Below, in pieces: positions 27,436-35,718 of a stretch of 64,000 nucleotides of DNA. Numbering within the stretch: the stretch's first letter is position 1; each line of letters opens with the position of its first letter. Both the position numbers and the translations under genes were made by a program. The stretch is from [Clostridium] scindens. Its GTDB lineage: Bacteria; Bacillota; Clostridia; Lachnospirales; Lachnospiraceae. The notes under the pieces are model-generated. The model saw nothing but the letters and a program-made list of their open reading frames with translations, was not told the DNA's origin and made no database searches. The stretch is from positions 3,111,001 through 3,175,000 of the forward strand of contig NZ_CP080442.1 in the NCBI RefSeq assembly GCF_019597925.1. The letters are read 5' to 3'.

Positions 27436-27458
27436 ACTCGTATTAAGACTTGTATTAC
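27436..27458. promoter_or_regulatory. Operator-like site between gntR and the transporter
   Basis: ACTCGTATTAAGACTTGTAT shares the CGTATTAA/AAGACT elements with the other operators of this region. It lies 19 nt before the gntR start and 127 nt before the transporter, so could serve both. Confidence 0.4.
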
Positions 27459-27584
27459 TATAATTCCATCATATACCAATACTTATTTAAATGCAACCTT
27501 ATTTTGTTGACTTTTTACCAAATACGTTATAATATGACTTATAAATGAGTATGATTTTATTCACGCCTTTAAGGAGATTCATCT

Positions 27585-28773
27585 ATGCAAAAGTTTCTGT
27601 TTATCAAATTCACCATCATTCTTTCTCTCTATTATGCCTCCTATGCTATCATAATAGGTTATGCGGCTCTTTTTATGCAGCACAAAGGCTTTAATAATAT
27701 GGAGGTCGGAGTCTTCTTTGCATGCTCTGCTGTTTCCTGTATAGTTATGCAGTTTGTTTCTGGTTCCCTGTTAGACCAGTTTCTGCAGTTTTCGTCAAAA
27801 ATTCTGATACAGGTTGCAAGCATTATAGTCTTGATTTTTGGTCTGATTCTTTTTCTTTCAGAGAACCGTTTCACCATCTTCTTATGCTATATCGTTATCG
27901 GTTCTTTCATGCTGGTAAATTCTTCGCTGTTTAACTCTTTGGGAATGGAATATATCAATGCAGATATCCATCTAAACTATTCCCTGGCCCGGGGCTTTGG
28001 CTCTCTTTCTTATGCTTTAACTTCCCTGGCCATAGGTATCATTATAAAAAGATACTCCGTTATGAGTATCTTTCCGGCATTTTTCCTCGCACAAGGCCTT
28101 ATGTTCTTAGGACTGTTTATTCTGATTCCGGCAAAGCGCAATCTGCTGTTTCAGAAGAGCAGGGACACGGACGGATCTTCCTGCGGATTTGTACATCTTT
28201 TTACAAAGCGTCCCTGCTTCCTCTTCCTTCTTGTCAGCATACTGCTGGTATATATCAGTTACACAGCCATCAATAATTTTCATATTAACATTATCGAATC
28301 CGTTGGCGGCGGAAGTCCCGAACTTGGAGTCTCCACGTCTCTTGCGGCAATGCTGGAACTCCCAGCCATGGCCTTGTTTGTCCCGGTTTCCAAAAAGGTT
28401 TCCTATCGGCATCTCCTTTCTATCTCCTGTGTATTCTTCTTTCTCAAGGCTTTTTTTAATGCTTTTTTCCAAAAACATCTCAGGCATATATCTTTCCCAA
28501 TGCCTGCAGTTTTTCTCCTATGGCCTATTCGTCCCCGCCTCCGCCTATTTTATCAATTCCGTCCTGCCCATTCAGGATAAGACAAAAGGACAGGCCGCAC
28601 TGGGCATCTTCACCTTTGGATTAAGCGGGCTGGTCTCCAGCGTTCTCAGCGGAGTACTCTTGGATCACTTCACCGTAAGAACTATGCTAGCATTAGAAAG
28701 CGGCCTGGCGTTCATCGGCATGTTTGGCGTCATCGTCGCATGCCATCTGCTTGCCAGCGGCAAAGACATTTAA
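27585..28773 (+). pseudogene. MFS sugar transporter with a frameshift
   Basis: The frame from ATG 27585 (AAGGAG upstream) encodes about ten membrane helices of an MFS_1-like/LacY-type transporter, but leaves the family sequence at about 28450 and stops at 28580. The remaining helices (SGIYLSQCLQFFSYGLFVPA to CHLLASGKDI, stop 28773) continue in the next frame. The switch needs removal of one base and falls at the runs T7 (28451-28457) and T6 (28463-28468). Joined, it gives about 396 residues, normal for the family. It may be a real mutation, slippage-based phase variation, or a sequencing error. Confidence 0.75.
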
Positions 28774-28780
28774 CTTTTGT

Positions 28781-29758
28781 CTATTCTGCCGTTAGTCCTG
28801 CTATCTTTATCTTCCCGGATGATGTCTTAAGGTCCTGGCACAGCCGTTCGATCCGCGCTGCTTCTTCCTGCTTTATTAGCCGGACATCCGCCAGTTCCCA
28901 GTTTCGGCCCAATTCCTGGTATTTGGTTCTGCACATGTTATGGAAATACAGCATCTCCCACTGCACGATGTCATCCTCCAAATACTGATGGATGAATCCG
29001 TCAATAGCCCGAATGTTTTCTGCGTCCATCGTGTAGCCTGGAATCAGCGGCGTCCGTATGATAATCTCCAGTTCTTTGCGGCTTCTGCGATATTCCGCCA
29101 GAAGTTTGAGATTTTCAAGGATCCGCGCGCTTGACTGTCCTGTCGCTTCCTTATGCCTCCTGCCCTCCAGAATCTTCATGTCAGCCAGAACCAGATCAAC
29201 ATGCGCAAGTACTTGCCGCAGGTGATCCCACGGCGCATAAAGGCAGGTATCAAGCGCCACATGGATTCCATCTTTTTTCAGAATGCTTGCGGTCTGCGCA
29301 GCAAACTCCGGCTGACAGAGAGGCTCGCCCCCAGACAGGGTGACGCCCCCTCCGGTTGCCCGAAAGAAGTCCTGATCTTTTTCCAGTTCTAACGCCAGAT
29401 CTGCTGCGGATATGCTTCTTCCATAGCGGACCATGGCTTTCGCCGGACAGAAATCGGCGCATTTCCCACAATTCGTACATCGATGCAAGTTCTTTTTAAT
29501 AGTCCCATCCTCCAAAAGGGCGAGCGCGCCATATGGGCAGGCTTTTAGACATTCCAGGCAGCCAATGCATTTTCCTTGGTTCCATCCAGTCTCCAGAGAG
29601 GCATTCTGCGTCTCTGGATTATGGCACCATACGCACCTTAACGGGCAGCCCTTGAAAAAGACGGTGGTCCTGCTGCCTGGTCCGTCGTGCGTACACAGCC
29701 GCTGGATGTTCGTTATGATTCCTCTGCTGCCATGCTTCTGATCTTCAACTCTTTCCAT
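28781..29758 (-). CDS. Glycyl radical enzyme activase (radical SAM)
   Basis: 325 residues. The radical SAM cluster motif is CPLRCVWC (Cx3Cx2C) near residue 35, followed by two ferredoxin-type [4Fe-4S] motifs (CIGCLECLKACP and CTNCGKCADFCP) as in activases of choline-, glycerol- and arylacetate-type enzymes. GGGVTLSGGEPL is the usual SAM-binding stretch. It would abstract a hydrogen from Gly729 of the enzyme encoded 4 nt upstream. The dedicated pairing is implied by operon position. Confidence 0.93.
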   Translation of the reverse strand: MERVEDQKHGSRGIITNIQRLCTHDGPGSRTTVFFKGCPLRCVWCHNPETQNASLETGWNQGKCIGCLECLKACPYGALALLEDGTIKKNLHRCTNCGKCADFCPAKAMVRYGRSISAADLALELEKDQDFFRATGGGVTLSGGEPLCQPEFAAQTASILKKDGIHVALDTCLYAPWDHLRQVLAHVDLVLADMKILEGRRHKEATGQSSARILENLKLLAEYRRSRKELEIIIRTPLIPGYTMDAENIRAIDGFIHQYLEDDIVQWEMLYFHNMCRTKYQELGRNWELADVRLIKQEEAARIERLCQDLKTSSGKIKIAGLTAE

Positions 29759-29762
29759 ATGC

Positions 29763-32027
29763 CTATCCTTCTACATAGTTGACTCTGCTGACAAACTCTT
29801 CCTGCAGCTTGCGGTCCATTGCCACGAAATGAGCGGAGTAGCCGGTTACCTTCACCACGATATCCTGATACTTGGGATTTTCCGGATCATCCATTGCTTT
29901 TTTAAGTTCTTTTAAATCCACGATGTTTAAATTAATCTGAACTCCATGCTTCTGAAAGAATACCCTGGAAAAGTGATTGATAAATCTTGCCGTGTCTCCC
30001 AGTGTCTGGGTAACGATGGGGGTCAACTCGATCTGCAGGGATCCTCCCTGGAAATGCCTCAAGTCGATCTTGCAGAGGGAATTGGCGGTGGCGCTGATTC
30101 CATTCTGATTCCGACCTGGCATCGGATTCATGCCGTGCGCCAGGAATTCATCTTTATGCCGTCCGTCAGGCGTGGCTCCCATAAATGGCCCTGCGTATGT
30201 ATGTCCCATAAACTGGAATAGAGAGGGACGGAAGAAGAATCCTTTTATGTTTCTCTTGGATTCCAGCACCTCCCGGATATGCTCGCTTACCTTTACTGCC
30301 ATACGGTCCACATCATCCAGATCATTTCCGAATTTATCCACATTCAGGAACCGCTGGCGCATAACCTCCTGTCCTTCCCAATCCCGTTCCAGCGCGTCAA
30401 GAAGTTCCTCCATCGTGTACATCCGCTCCTCGAAGATCAATTTCTTCATAGCATAGATCGAATCAATGACGTTTGGCACGCCCAGGATATTGACAGAAGT
30501 ATAATTATTATTGACTGCCCCGATATCCGTAACGTCCTTGCCCTTTTCAATCGGTCCATGCATGCAGGTGGATGTGATCATCTCCGGCCACACTTTATGC
30601 TGCCACAGATATTGGGAATTTTTTAAAGCAACCAGGGCATCCGCGCTTACATGGACTTCCTTGTCATACTCTTCCCAGAATTCCTCGAATGTCGTAAGAT
30701 TCTTTTGGATGCAGTTCTTCATGGCTCGCTGCATGGGCTGGATCAGCACGATGCAGTTCACATCCTGATCCTGATATTCCTTTCCTACGGAGCAATACCA
30801 CTGGCATCCGCTGTAGCATACATTCCATGCGTCCTCCTCGCTGAATCCCGAATACAGCTCGCTCGCCCTTAATACATCATAGTTCACCAGCGTAGGCGTT
30901 CCCGCGCCATGCCTTGCGACTACTTCGCAGGCATACTGGAAATATGCCGGATCCATATCCTCATGCCACATTACGCCAAGATGATTATAGCCGCCCAGCA
31001 TATCATAGGCCTCCAAGGCGACCCAGCTTAACTCGTTGGTGGCGTCTTCGAGTTTCTCGTTCCTGCCCCCGAAGGAAAAGTAGCTGGCACCATACTTCAG
31101 ATACTGCTCGGCGATCAGTTCACGCGCCGTCTCTCTGGTCAGGGAGCCGTCCATAATTCCCTTCTCGTACAAGGCATACATGAACTGGTCAAACCGTCCG
31201 TATCCGTTGCCATGCCCATTCATTCTCTCTACCACGAAAAAGAAATTAATCCACTGGATTCCCTGTTCAAACGTCTGGGGCGGCCCCACCGCCAGGGCTT
31301 TGCAGTTATCGGCGATTCGCTCGTACAGAAGTTTCTGCTCCCGGTCTACTTCCGCCTTGCCGCGCTTTTTGGCCTCCTTAGCATAGCGGTCGATATACCG
31401 GATGATCGCGGAGACTACCAGATCGCTTGCTGCCAGATATTCCGCGCTCTTCTGATTCCCGTATGATTCAAACTTCGCGCGATTCTTCCTTATCTTCTCT
31501 AATATCCCGCTCCAGCCAAGCGTAATGCCGATTCCAAGATCCGGGCATGTGTGTGCCAGGCTGAATCCGCCAGCCCCTACCTTCCTGGCTTCAAATCCAA
31601 GTCTCTGGCATTCCTCCGGGTACTTATACAGTCTCGCCTCTTCTAACTGCCAGTTCATCTCTCCAACGATCAGTTCATCTGGATGGATGACCACTGGGCT
31701 GTGATCCAGGAAGTATGCATAGTCTACCGCCCAATTATACTCTGAATACTCGAACTTCCCTGTTTTGGAAGGCATCTGATCCGCATAAGGATAGGGCTTC
31801 CCAGTCTCCACCCGGCAATTATGATCCCCGAAGGATATCACCTGCTCCTTGGGCGGCGCCAGTTCTCCGGAGGCTGGGGCAAATGCCTCGCATTCCCCCG
31901 ACCAGTGATAGATCAGGAATTCCGGGTTCGGCGCCAGCAATTCTCTCTTTTTCCCCAAAGCCAGCTCGCGGTTGCGGGCAATCAAGTTCTTCATCCTCTG
32001 ATTTACTGCAAAGTTCTGTGCGCTCAT
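29763..32027 (-). CDS. Glycyl radical enzyme of unassigned function
   Basis: 754 residues, full length for the family. The radical-bearing glycine is Gly729 in VKVTGYSAHF (family RVxGY). The active-site cysteine is probably Cys408 in CYSGCQWYC. Known dehydratases and several decarboxylases have Cys-x-Glu here (GCVEP and similar); this protein has Cys-Gln-Trp instead, so it should not be called a choline lyase, glycerol/propanediol dehydratase or HPA decarboxylase. Neighbours are an activase, a zinc alcohol dehydrogenase and an AraC regulator, suggesting a polyol, sugar or hydroxy-acid substrate whose product or precursor is oxidised or reduced. Family certain, reaction unknown. Confidence 0.9.
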   Translation of the reverse strand: MSAQNFAVNQRMKNLIARNRELALGKKRELLAPNPEFLIYHWSGECEAFAPASGELAPPKEQVISFGDHNCRVETGKPYPYADQMPSKTGKFEYSEYNWAVDYAYFLDHSPVVIHPDELIVGEMNWQLEEARLYKYPEECQRLGFEARKVGAGGFSLAHTCPDLGIGITLGWSGILEKIRKNRAKFESYGNQKSAEYLAASDLVVSAIIRYIDRYAKEAKKRGKAEVDREQKLLYERIADNCKALAVGPPQTFEQGIQWINFFFVVERMNGHGNGYGRFDQFMYALYEKGIMDGSLTRETARELIAEQYLKYGASYFSFGGRNEKLEDATNELSWVALEAYDMLGGYNHLGVMWHEDMDPAYFQYACEVVARHGAGTPTLVNYDVLRASELYSGFSEEDAWNVCYSGCQWYCSVGKEYQDQDVNCIVLIQPMQRAMKNCIQKNLTTFEEFWEEYDKEVHVSADALVALKNSQYLWQHKVWPEMITSTCMHGPIEKGKDVTDIGAVNNNYTSVNILGVPNVIDSIYAMKKLIFEERMYTMEELLDALERDWEGQEVMRQRFLNVDKFGNDLDDVDRMAVKVSEHIREVLESKRNIKGFFFRPSLFQFMGHTYAGPFMGATPDGRHKDEFLAHGMNPMPGRNQNGISATANSLCKIDLRHFQGGSLQIELTPIVTQTLGDTARFINHFSRVFFQKHGVQINLNIVDLKELKKAMDDPENPKYQDIVVKVTGYSAHFVAMDRKLQEEFVSRVNYVEG

Positions 32028-32039
32028 CTTCGTTACCTC

Positions 32040-33053
32040 CTATGGGATAATGATACATTTTCCATTTCTTTGTTTCTGAGAAAATGCCTTGCCTATGTCT
32101 TTTAGTTCATAGCGATCGGATATCAGTTCCTTCAGCCGGATTTTCTTCTTTGCAATGAGATCGGCCGCCTTTCCGTGGGAATATGGATTTACATAAGATG
32201 CCCTTATGGTAAGTTCTTTAGAGAAAAGTTCAAAGGGCTTAACCGGAATCTCACAGTCCGGCTCCGTCAGGCCGAACAGGAGCACCATCCCTCCCTGGCC
32301 TGCCAGGCGGATCGCATCCAGCATCGTCTCCGGCCTGCCTACACACTCGATCGCCACATGGATCTTGCCTACATTAAGTTCCTTTAAGGCATCTTCCGGC
32401 GCCCCATCCAGAGGATTCACTACATAATCCGCCCCTAATTGAAGCGCCATCTTCCGCTTGCTTTCCATCGGTTCTGAGACGATGACCGTGCCTGCCCCGG
32501 CAAGCCTTGCCAGCTGGAGCATAATGCAGCCGATAGGGCCAGCGCCGATCACAAGCACCGTATCTCCCATCTTAATATCTGCCAGCCGGATTCCATGGAC
32601 GCAGCAGCCAACCGGCTCGCACATTGCCGCTTCCTCATAAGAGGTATCCTCCGGCAGGCAATATACCTGCTTTTCCAGTACCGTGCAATATTCCGCAAAG
32701 CCGCCGTCGTAATTCACTCCCGTAGCCTCATAATGCTCGCAGAAATGCGGCGTTCCATTCCTGCAGGGATCGCAGGCCTCGCACATCAGGCTTGGATCAA
32801 CGGTTACCATATCCCCTGGCTTTACTCTGGTAACCCCTTCGCCCACCTTGCAGACCTCTCCTGCAAATTCGTGCCCCAGAACCACCGGCGGCTGGCATTC
32901 TGTGGCACCTTTGGCACCCTCATAGATATGCATATCGGTCCCGCAGATTCCTGCTGCCTTCACATGGATCATGACTTCCTTGAAGCCTGGTTCCTTTACC
33001 TCTCTCTCCTCGTAACGGATATCGCCTTTTCCATAAAATACCGCTGCTTTCAT
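32040..33053 (-). CDS. Zinc-dependent medium-chain dehydrogenase
   Basis: 337 residues. The catalytic zinc site is CGTDMHIYEG and GHEFAGEV; the structural zinc site has four cysteines in CEACDPCRNGTPHFC; the Rossmann motif is GAGPIGCIMLQLARLAG. It falls among threonine/sorbitol/butanediol dehydrogenase relatives. It lies between the AraC regulator and the glycyl radical enzyme (12 nt gap), so likely prepares that enzyme's substrate or uses its product with NAD(H). Confidence 0.88.
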   Translation of the reverse strand: MKAAVFYGKGDIRYEEREVKEPGFKEVMIHVKAAGICGTDMHIYEGAKGATECQPPVVLGHEFAGEVCKVGEGVTRVKPGDMVTVDPSLMCEACDPCRNGTPHFCEHYEATGVNYDGGFAEYCTVLEKQVYCLPEDTSYEEAAMCEPVGCCVHGIRLADIKMGDTVLVIGAGPIGCIMLQLARLAGAGTVIVSEPMESKRKMALQLGADYVVNPLDGAPEDALKELNVGKIHVAIECVGRPETMLDAIRLAGQGGMVLLFGLTEPDCEIPVKPFELFSKELTIRASYVNPYSHGKAADLIAKKKIRLKELISDRYELKDIGKAFSQKQRNGKCIIIP

Positions 33054-33092
33054 ACATTTTCCTCCTGACCTGTTCTAATTCATATTCCGTGC

Positions 33093-33830
33093 TTATGCAT
33101 TTCCCCACATCCGCTGTCTTTTGAACTCCGATGGCGGATAGCCGCAGATTCTTGAGAAATCCCTGCTGAATACATTAGCGTCGCTGAATCTCAGTATTTC
33201 TGCTGTCTCGCTTACCCGCTTTCCTTCTGAGAGCAATTTCTTCGCCTTATTAATCCGCAGATGGATCGCATATTGCTGTGGCGTAATTCCCATATACCTT
33301 CGGAACAGCCGTATCATATAGCTGGTCGTATAGGAAACGCTTTTTGCCAATTCCTCATTGGATATAAAGGTGTCCTGGTTTATCATAGCCAGCAGTCTAT
33401 TGATACGTTCATCCGCCGCAGCGGACTCAGGCAGGCTATCCTCCAGCGCGTCCAGCAATGCCTCTGAAAGAGGTGACAGCAATTTCCCGCGTTCTTCCAT
33501 GGCTGCCGACAGGACGCACAGAATCTTCTCTTCTATGGATCCGGCCGCGATCGGTACGTCTACTACCTTGAAGGTGATCGGATGATAACAGTCCAGATGC
33601 ATCCAAAGCACCTGGAACGGATCTTGCGGATTGTGGGTAATGTGATACTTTCGATACATGGGAAATATGTACAGATGATTCTTCATAAGCCTGATCTCGC
33701 CGTCTGCGTCATGGTATACCACATCCCCGCCCCTGACATAATATACCTTATGAAAAGTTCCTCCGTCATCATAGGAACACCAGTCCCCGGGACAGGTGTA
33801 GTCACCATAAGCCAATACAGATGCCTTCAT
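33093..33830 (-). CDS. AraC-family regulator of the glycyl radical operon
   Basis: 245 residues: an N-terminal cupin-like ligand domain and a C-terminal pair of helix-turn-helix motifs (NEELAKSVSYTTSYMIRLFRRY; RVSETAEILRFSDANVFSRDF). AGGAGG precedes the ATG. As first gene of the operon it probably responds to the substrate and activates the three enzymes after it. Confidence 0.88.
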   Translation of the reverse strand: MKASVLAYGDYTCPGDWCSYDDGGTFHKVYYVRGGDVVYHDADGEIRLMKNHLYIFPMYRKYHITHNPQDPFQVLWMHLDCYHPITFKVVDVPIAAGSIEEKILCVLSAAMEERGKLLSPLSEALLDALEDSLPESAAADERINRLLAMINQDTFISNEELAKSVSYTTSYMIRLFRRYMGITPQQYAIHLRINKAKKLLSEGKRVSETAEILRFSDANVFSRDFSRICGYPPSEFKRQRMWGNA

Positions 33831-33961
33831 CTGCCAGCGCCTCCTTCCATAACCTGCAAATATTGATGTATCATTTATCTAAACTATACCACAACTCCTG
33901 CGATTGAACATATCATAAGGATACTATTATCTTGCAAAAAGTGACATAACTATAAAATCAC

Positions 33962-33998
33962 AAAAGGCTTCCATCCTCCTTTCTGAAGATGAAAGCCT
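33962..33998 (-). terminator. Terminator of the hydrogenase operon
   Basis: AGGCTTTCATC pairs with GATGGAAGCCT (one wobble) on the minus strand and is followed by TTTTG, 26 nt after the hydA stop. Confidence 0.65.
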
Positions 33999-34023
33999 CT
34001 ATAACTCTTAACTTTCTGCTTAA

Positions 34024-35706
34024 CTATTTTTCATTGTGCAGCAGTTTGTGTTCTTTGCCCTTAAGAAGCCCGCCATAAAGTGTCTGTATGATCGGATTCT
34101 GGTTAGACAGCTTGATCTGGGCCACTGTATCAATCTTGTACAATCCTTCAAGCCTTGCCTTCTTGGTGCGCGGCCCAATCGGCACTGGCTGCCCGCCGCC
34201 GATGATGCAGCCTCTCTTGCATGCCATGACTTCCACAAAATCATAGTACAGTTCTCCCGACTGGATCTTGCGCATCACCTCATCGGCACATCTCAGCCCG
34301 TTCACCACTGCGATCTTTACTTCCCGGTCGCCCAGTGTCACCGTTGCTTCCTTGATTCCGTCCACTCCCCGCACTCCGGTAAAACTGATATTCTCCAAGT
34401 CTTCCTGCCGGCTGCTGCCCACGAGGCGGCGCAGTACCGCTTCCGTCACGCCTCCGGTTACGCCAAAAATGGCTCCGGCTCCTGAGGATAGTCCGAAAGG
34501 CATATCCAGCGCCTCCGATGGCATCTCGTTAAGGTCAATCCCCGCTTCCTTTATCATCCGGGTGATCTCCGTAGTGGTCAGCACATAATCTACATCCTGC
34601 TCTCCATCGGTGAAATGCTCAGGCCTACGGATCTCCGCCTTCTTCGCCGTGCAGGGCATGATGGATACGACCATTGTCCTGCGGTGTTCCTCTGTATTCA
34701 TGCGAGCTTCTTCTTTGAGCACCGCTCCGAACATCTGCTGCGGTGAACGGCAGGTAGATATATGCCTGCAAAGATCCGGATACTTATTCTCGCAGAACTT
34801 GACCCAGCCTGGGCAGCAGGAGGTAAACAGCGGAAGATTCTCCCCGGATTCCAAACGTTCCAGAAGTTCCTTGGATTCCTCCATAACGGTCAGGTCTGCC
34901 CCGAAGTTCGTATCATAGATCTCGTCAAACCCGATACGGCGCAGGGCTGCCGCCAGTTTTCCGATCGTATTCTCTCCCTTTGGTATGCCAAACTTATCTC
35001 CCACTGCCACACGGACTGCAGGAGCGATCTGTACTACCACGCGGATATTGGGATCTGCAATGGCTTCCCATACCGGATGGATGTTGTGCTTGATCGTGAT
35101 CGCGCCGGTAGGACAGACGGCACGGCATTGCCCGCAGCCCACGCAGTCTGTCTGCGCCAGATCCTTATTGAATGCCGGCATGACCTGCATTCTGGAACCT
35201 CTGAAGGCAAAGTCCAGGATGCCAAGTCCCTGGATCTCGTCGCAGGTACGCACGCAGTCTCCACATAGAATACATTTATTCGGGTCGCGCACCACGCAGT
35301 CGGAACTTTCATCCAACGGCATCCTCGGCCTGTTATTTTCGAATCTTACATAGTTAACGCCCAGCTGCTGCGCCAGTTTCTGCAGGACGCAGGCTCCATT
35401 CACCCGACAGGTGGTACAATCCCTGCAATGGGACGCCAGCAGAAGTTCCAGGATCATTTTGCGGTGATGCTGAAGCCTAGGCGTATTGGTATAGATCACC
35501 ATGCCATCCCTGGGCGTCTCGGAGCAGGAGGCAAATACCTTTCCTCTGTCATCTTCTACCACGCACATTCTGCATGCGCCATACGTAGACAGTTCTGAAT
35601 GGTAGCAGAACGTAGGCAGATCAATCCCCGACTTGCGGATCACAGAAAGCACGTTCTTCTCATCTTCAAACGCGACTCTCCGATTGTTGATTGTCATATA
35701 TTTCAT
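34024..35706 (-). CDS. hydA: [FeFe] hydrogenase catalytic subunit (HydA/HndD type)
   Basis: 560 residues. From the N-terminus: [2Fe-2S] CYHSELSTYGACRMC, the His-Cys3 cluster HCRDCTTCRVNGAC, two [4Fe-4S] ferredoxin motifs (CILCGDCVRTC, CVGCGQCRAVCP), and the H-cluster domain with L1 TSCCPGW, L2 MPCTAKKAE and L3 MACKRGCIIGGGQP. All H-cluster cysteines are present. With the two downstream-named subunits encoded just upstream it forms an HndABCD/HydABC-like complex that makes or uses H2 with NAD(P)H and ferredoxin, possibly by electron bifurcation. L3 has KR where PG is usual. Confidence 0.93.
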   Translation of the reverse strand: MKYMTINNRRVAFEDEKNVLSVIRKSGIDLPTFCYHSELSTYGACRMCVVEDDRGKVFASCSETPRDGMVIYTNTPRLQHHRKMILELLLASHCRDCTTCRVNGACVLQKLAQQLGVNYVRFENNRPRMPLDESSDCVVRDPNKCILCGDCVRTCDEIQGLGILDFAFRGSRMQVMPAFNKDLAQTDCVGCGQCRAVCPTGAITIKHNIHPVWEAIADPNIRVVVQIAPAVRVAVGDKFGIPKGENTIGKLAAALRRIGFDEIYDTNFGADLTVMEESKELLERLESGENLPLFTSCCPGWVKFCENKYPDLCRHISTCRSPQQMFGAVLKEEARMNTEEHRRTMVVSIMPCTAKKAEIRRPEHFTDGEQDVDYVLTTTEITRMIKEAGIDLNEMPSEALDMPFGLSSGAGAIFGVTGGVTEAVLRRLVGSSRQEDLENISFTGVRGVDGIKEATVTLGDREVKIAVVNGLRCADEVMRKIQSGELYYDFVEVMACKRGCIIGGGQPVPIGPRTKKARLEGLYKIDTVAQIKLSNQNPIIQTLYGGLLKGKEHKLLHNEK

Positions 35707-35718
35707 GTCTCTTTCCTC

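Noticed and set aside
29763..32027. Calling the glycyl radical enzyme a choline lyase, glycerol dehydratase or hydroxyproline dehydratase
   Set aside because: The active-site loop is SGCQWYC, without the Cys-x-Glu of those classes.
33883..33911. Promoter for the AraC-glycyl radical operon (TATAGT with TGTTC-like -35)
   Set aside because: The -10 is fair but the -35 is poor; not strong enough to list.
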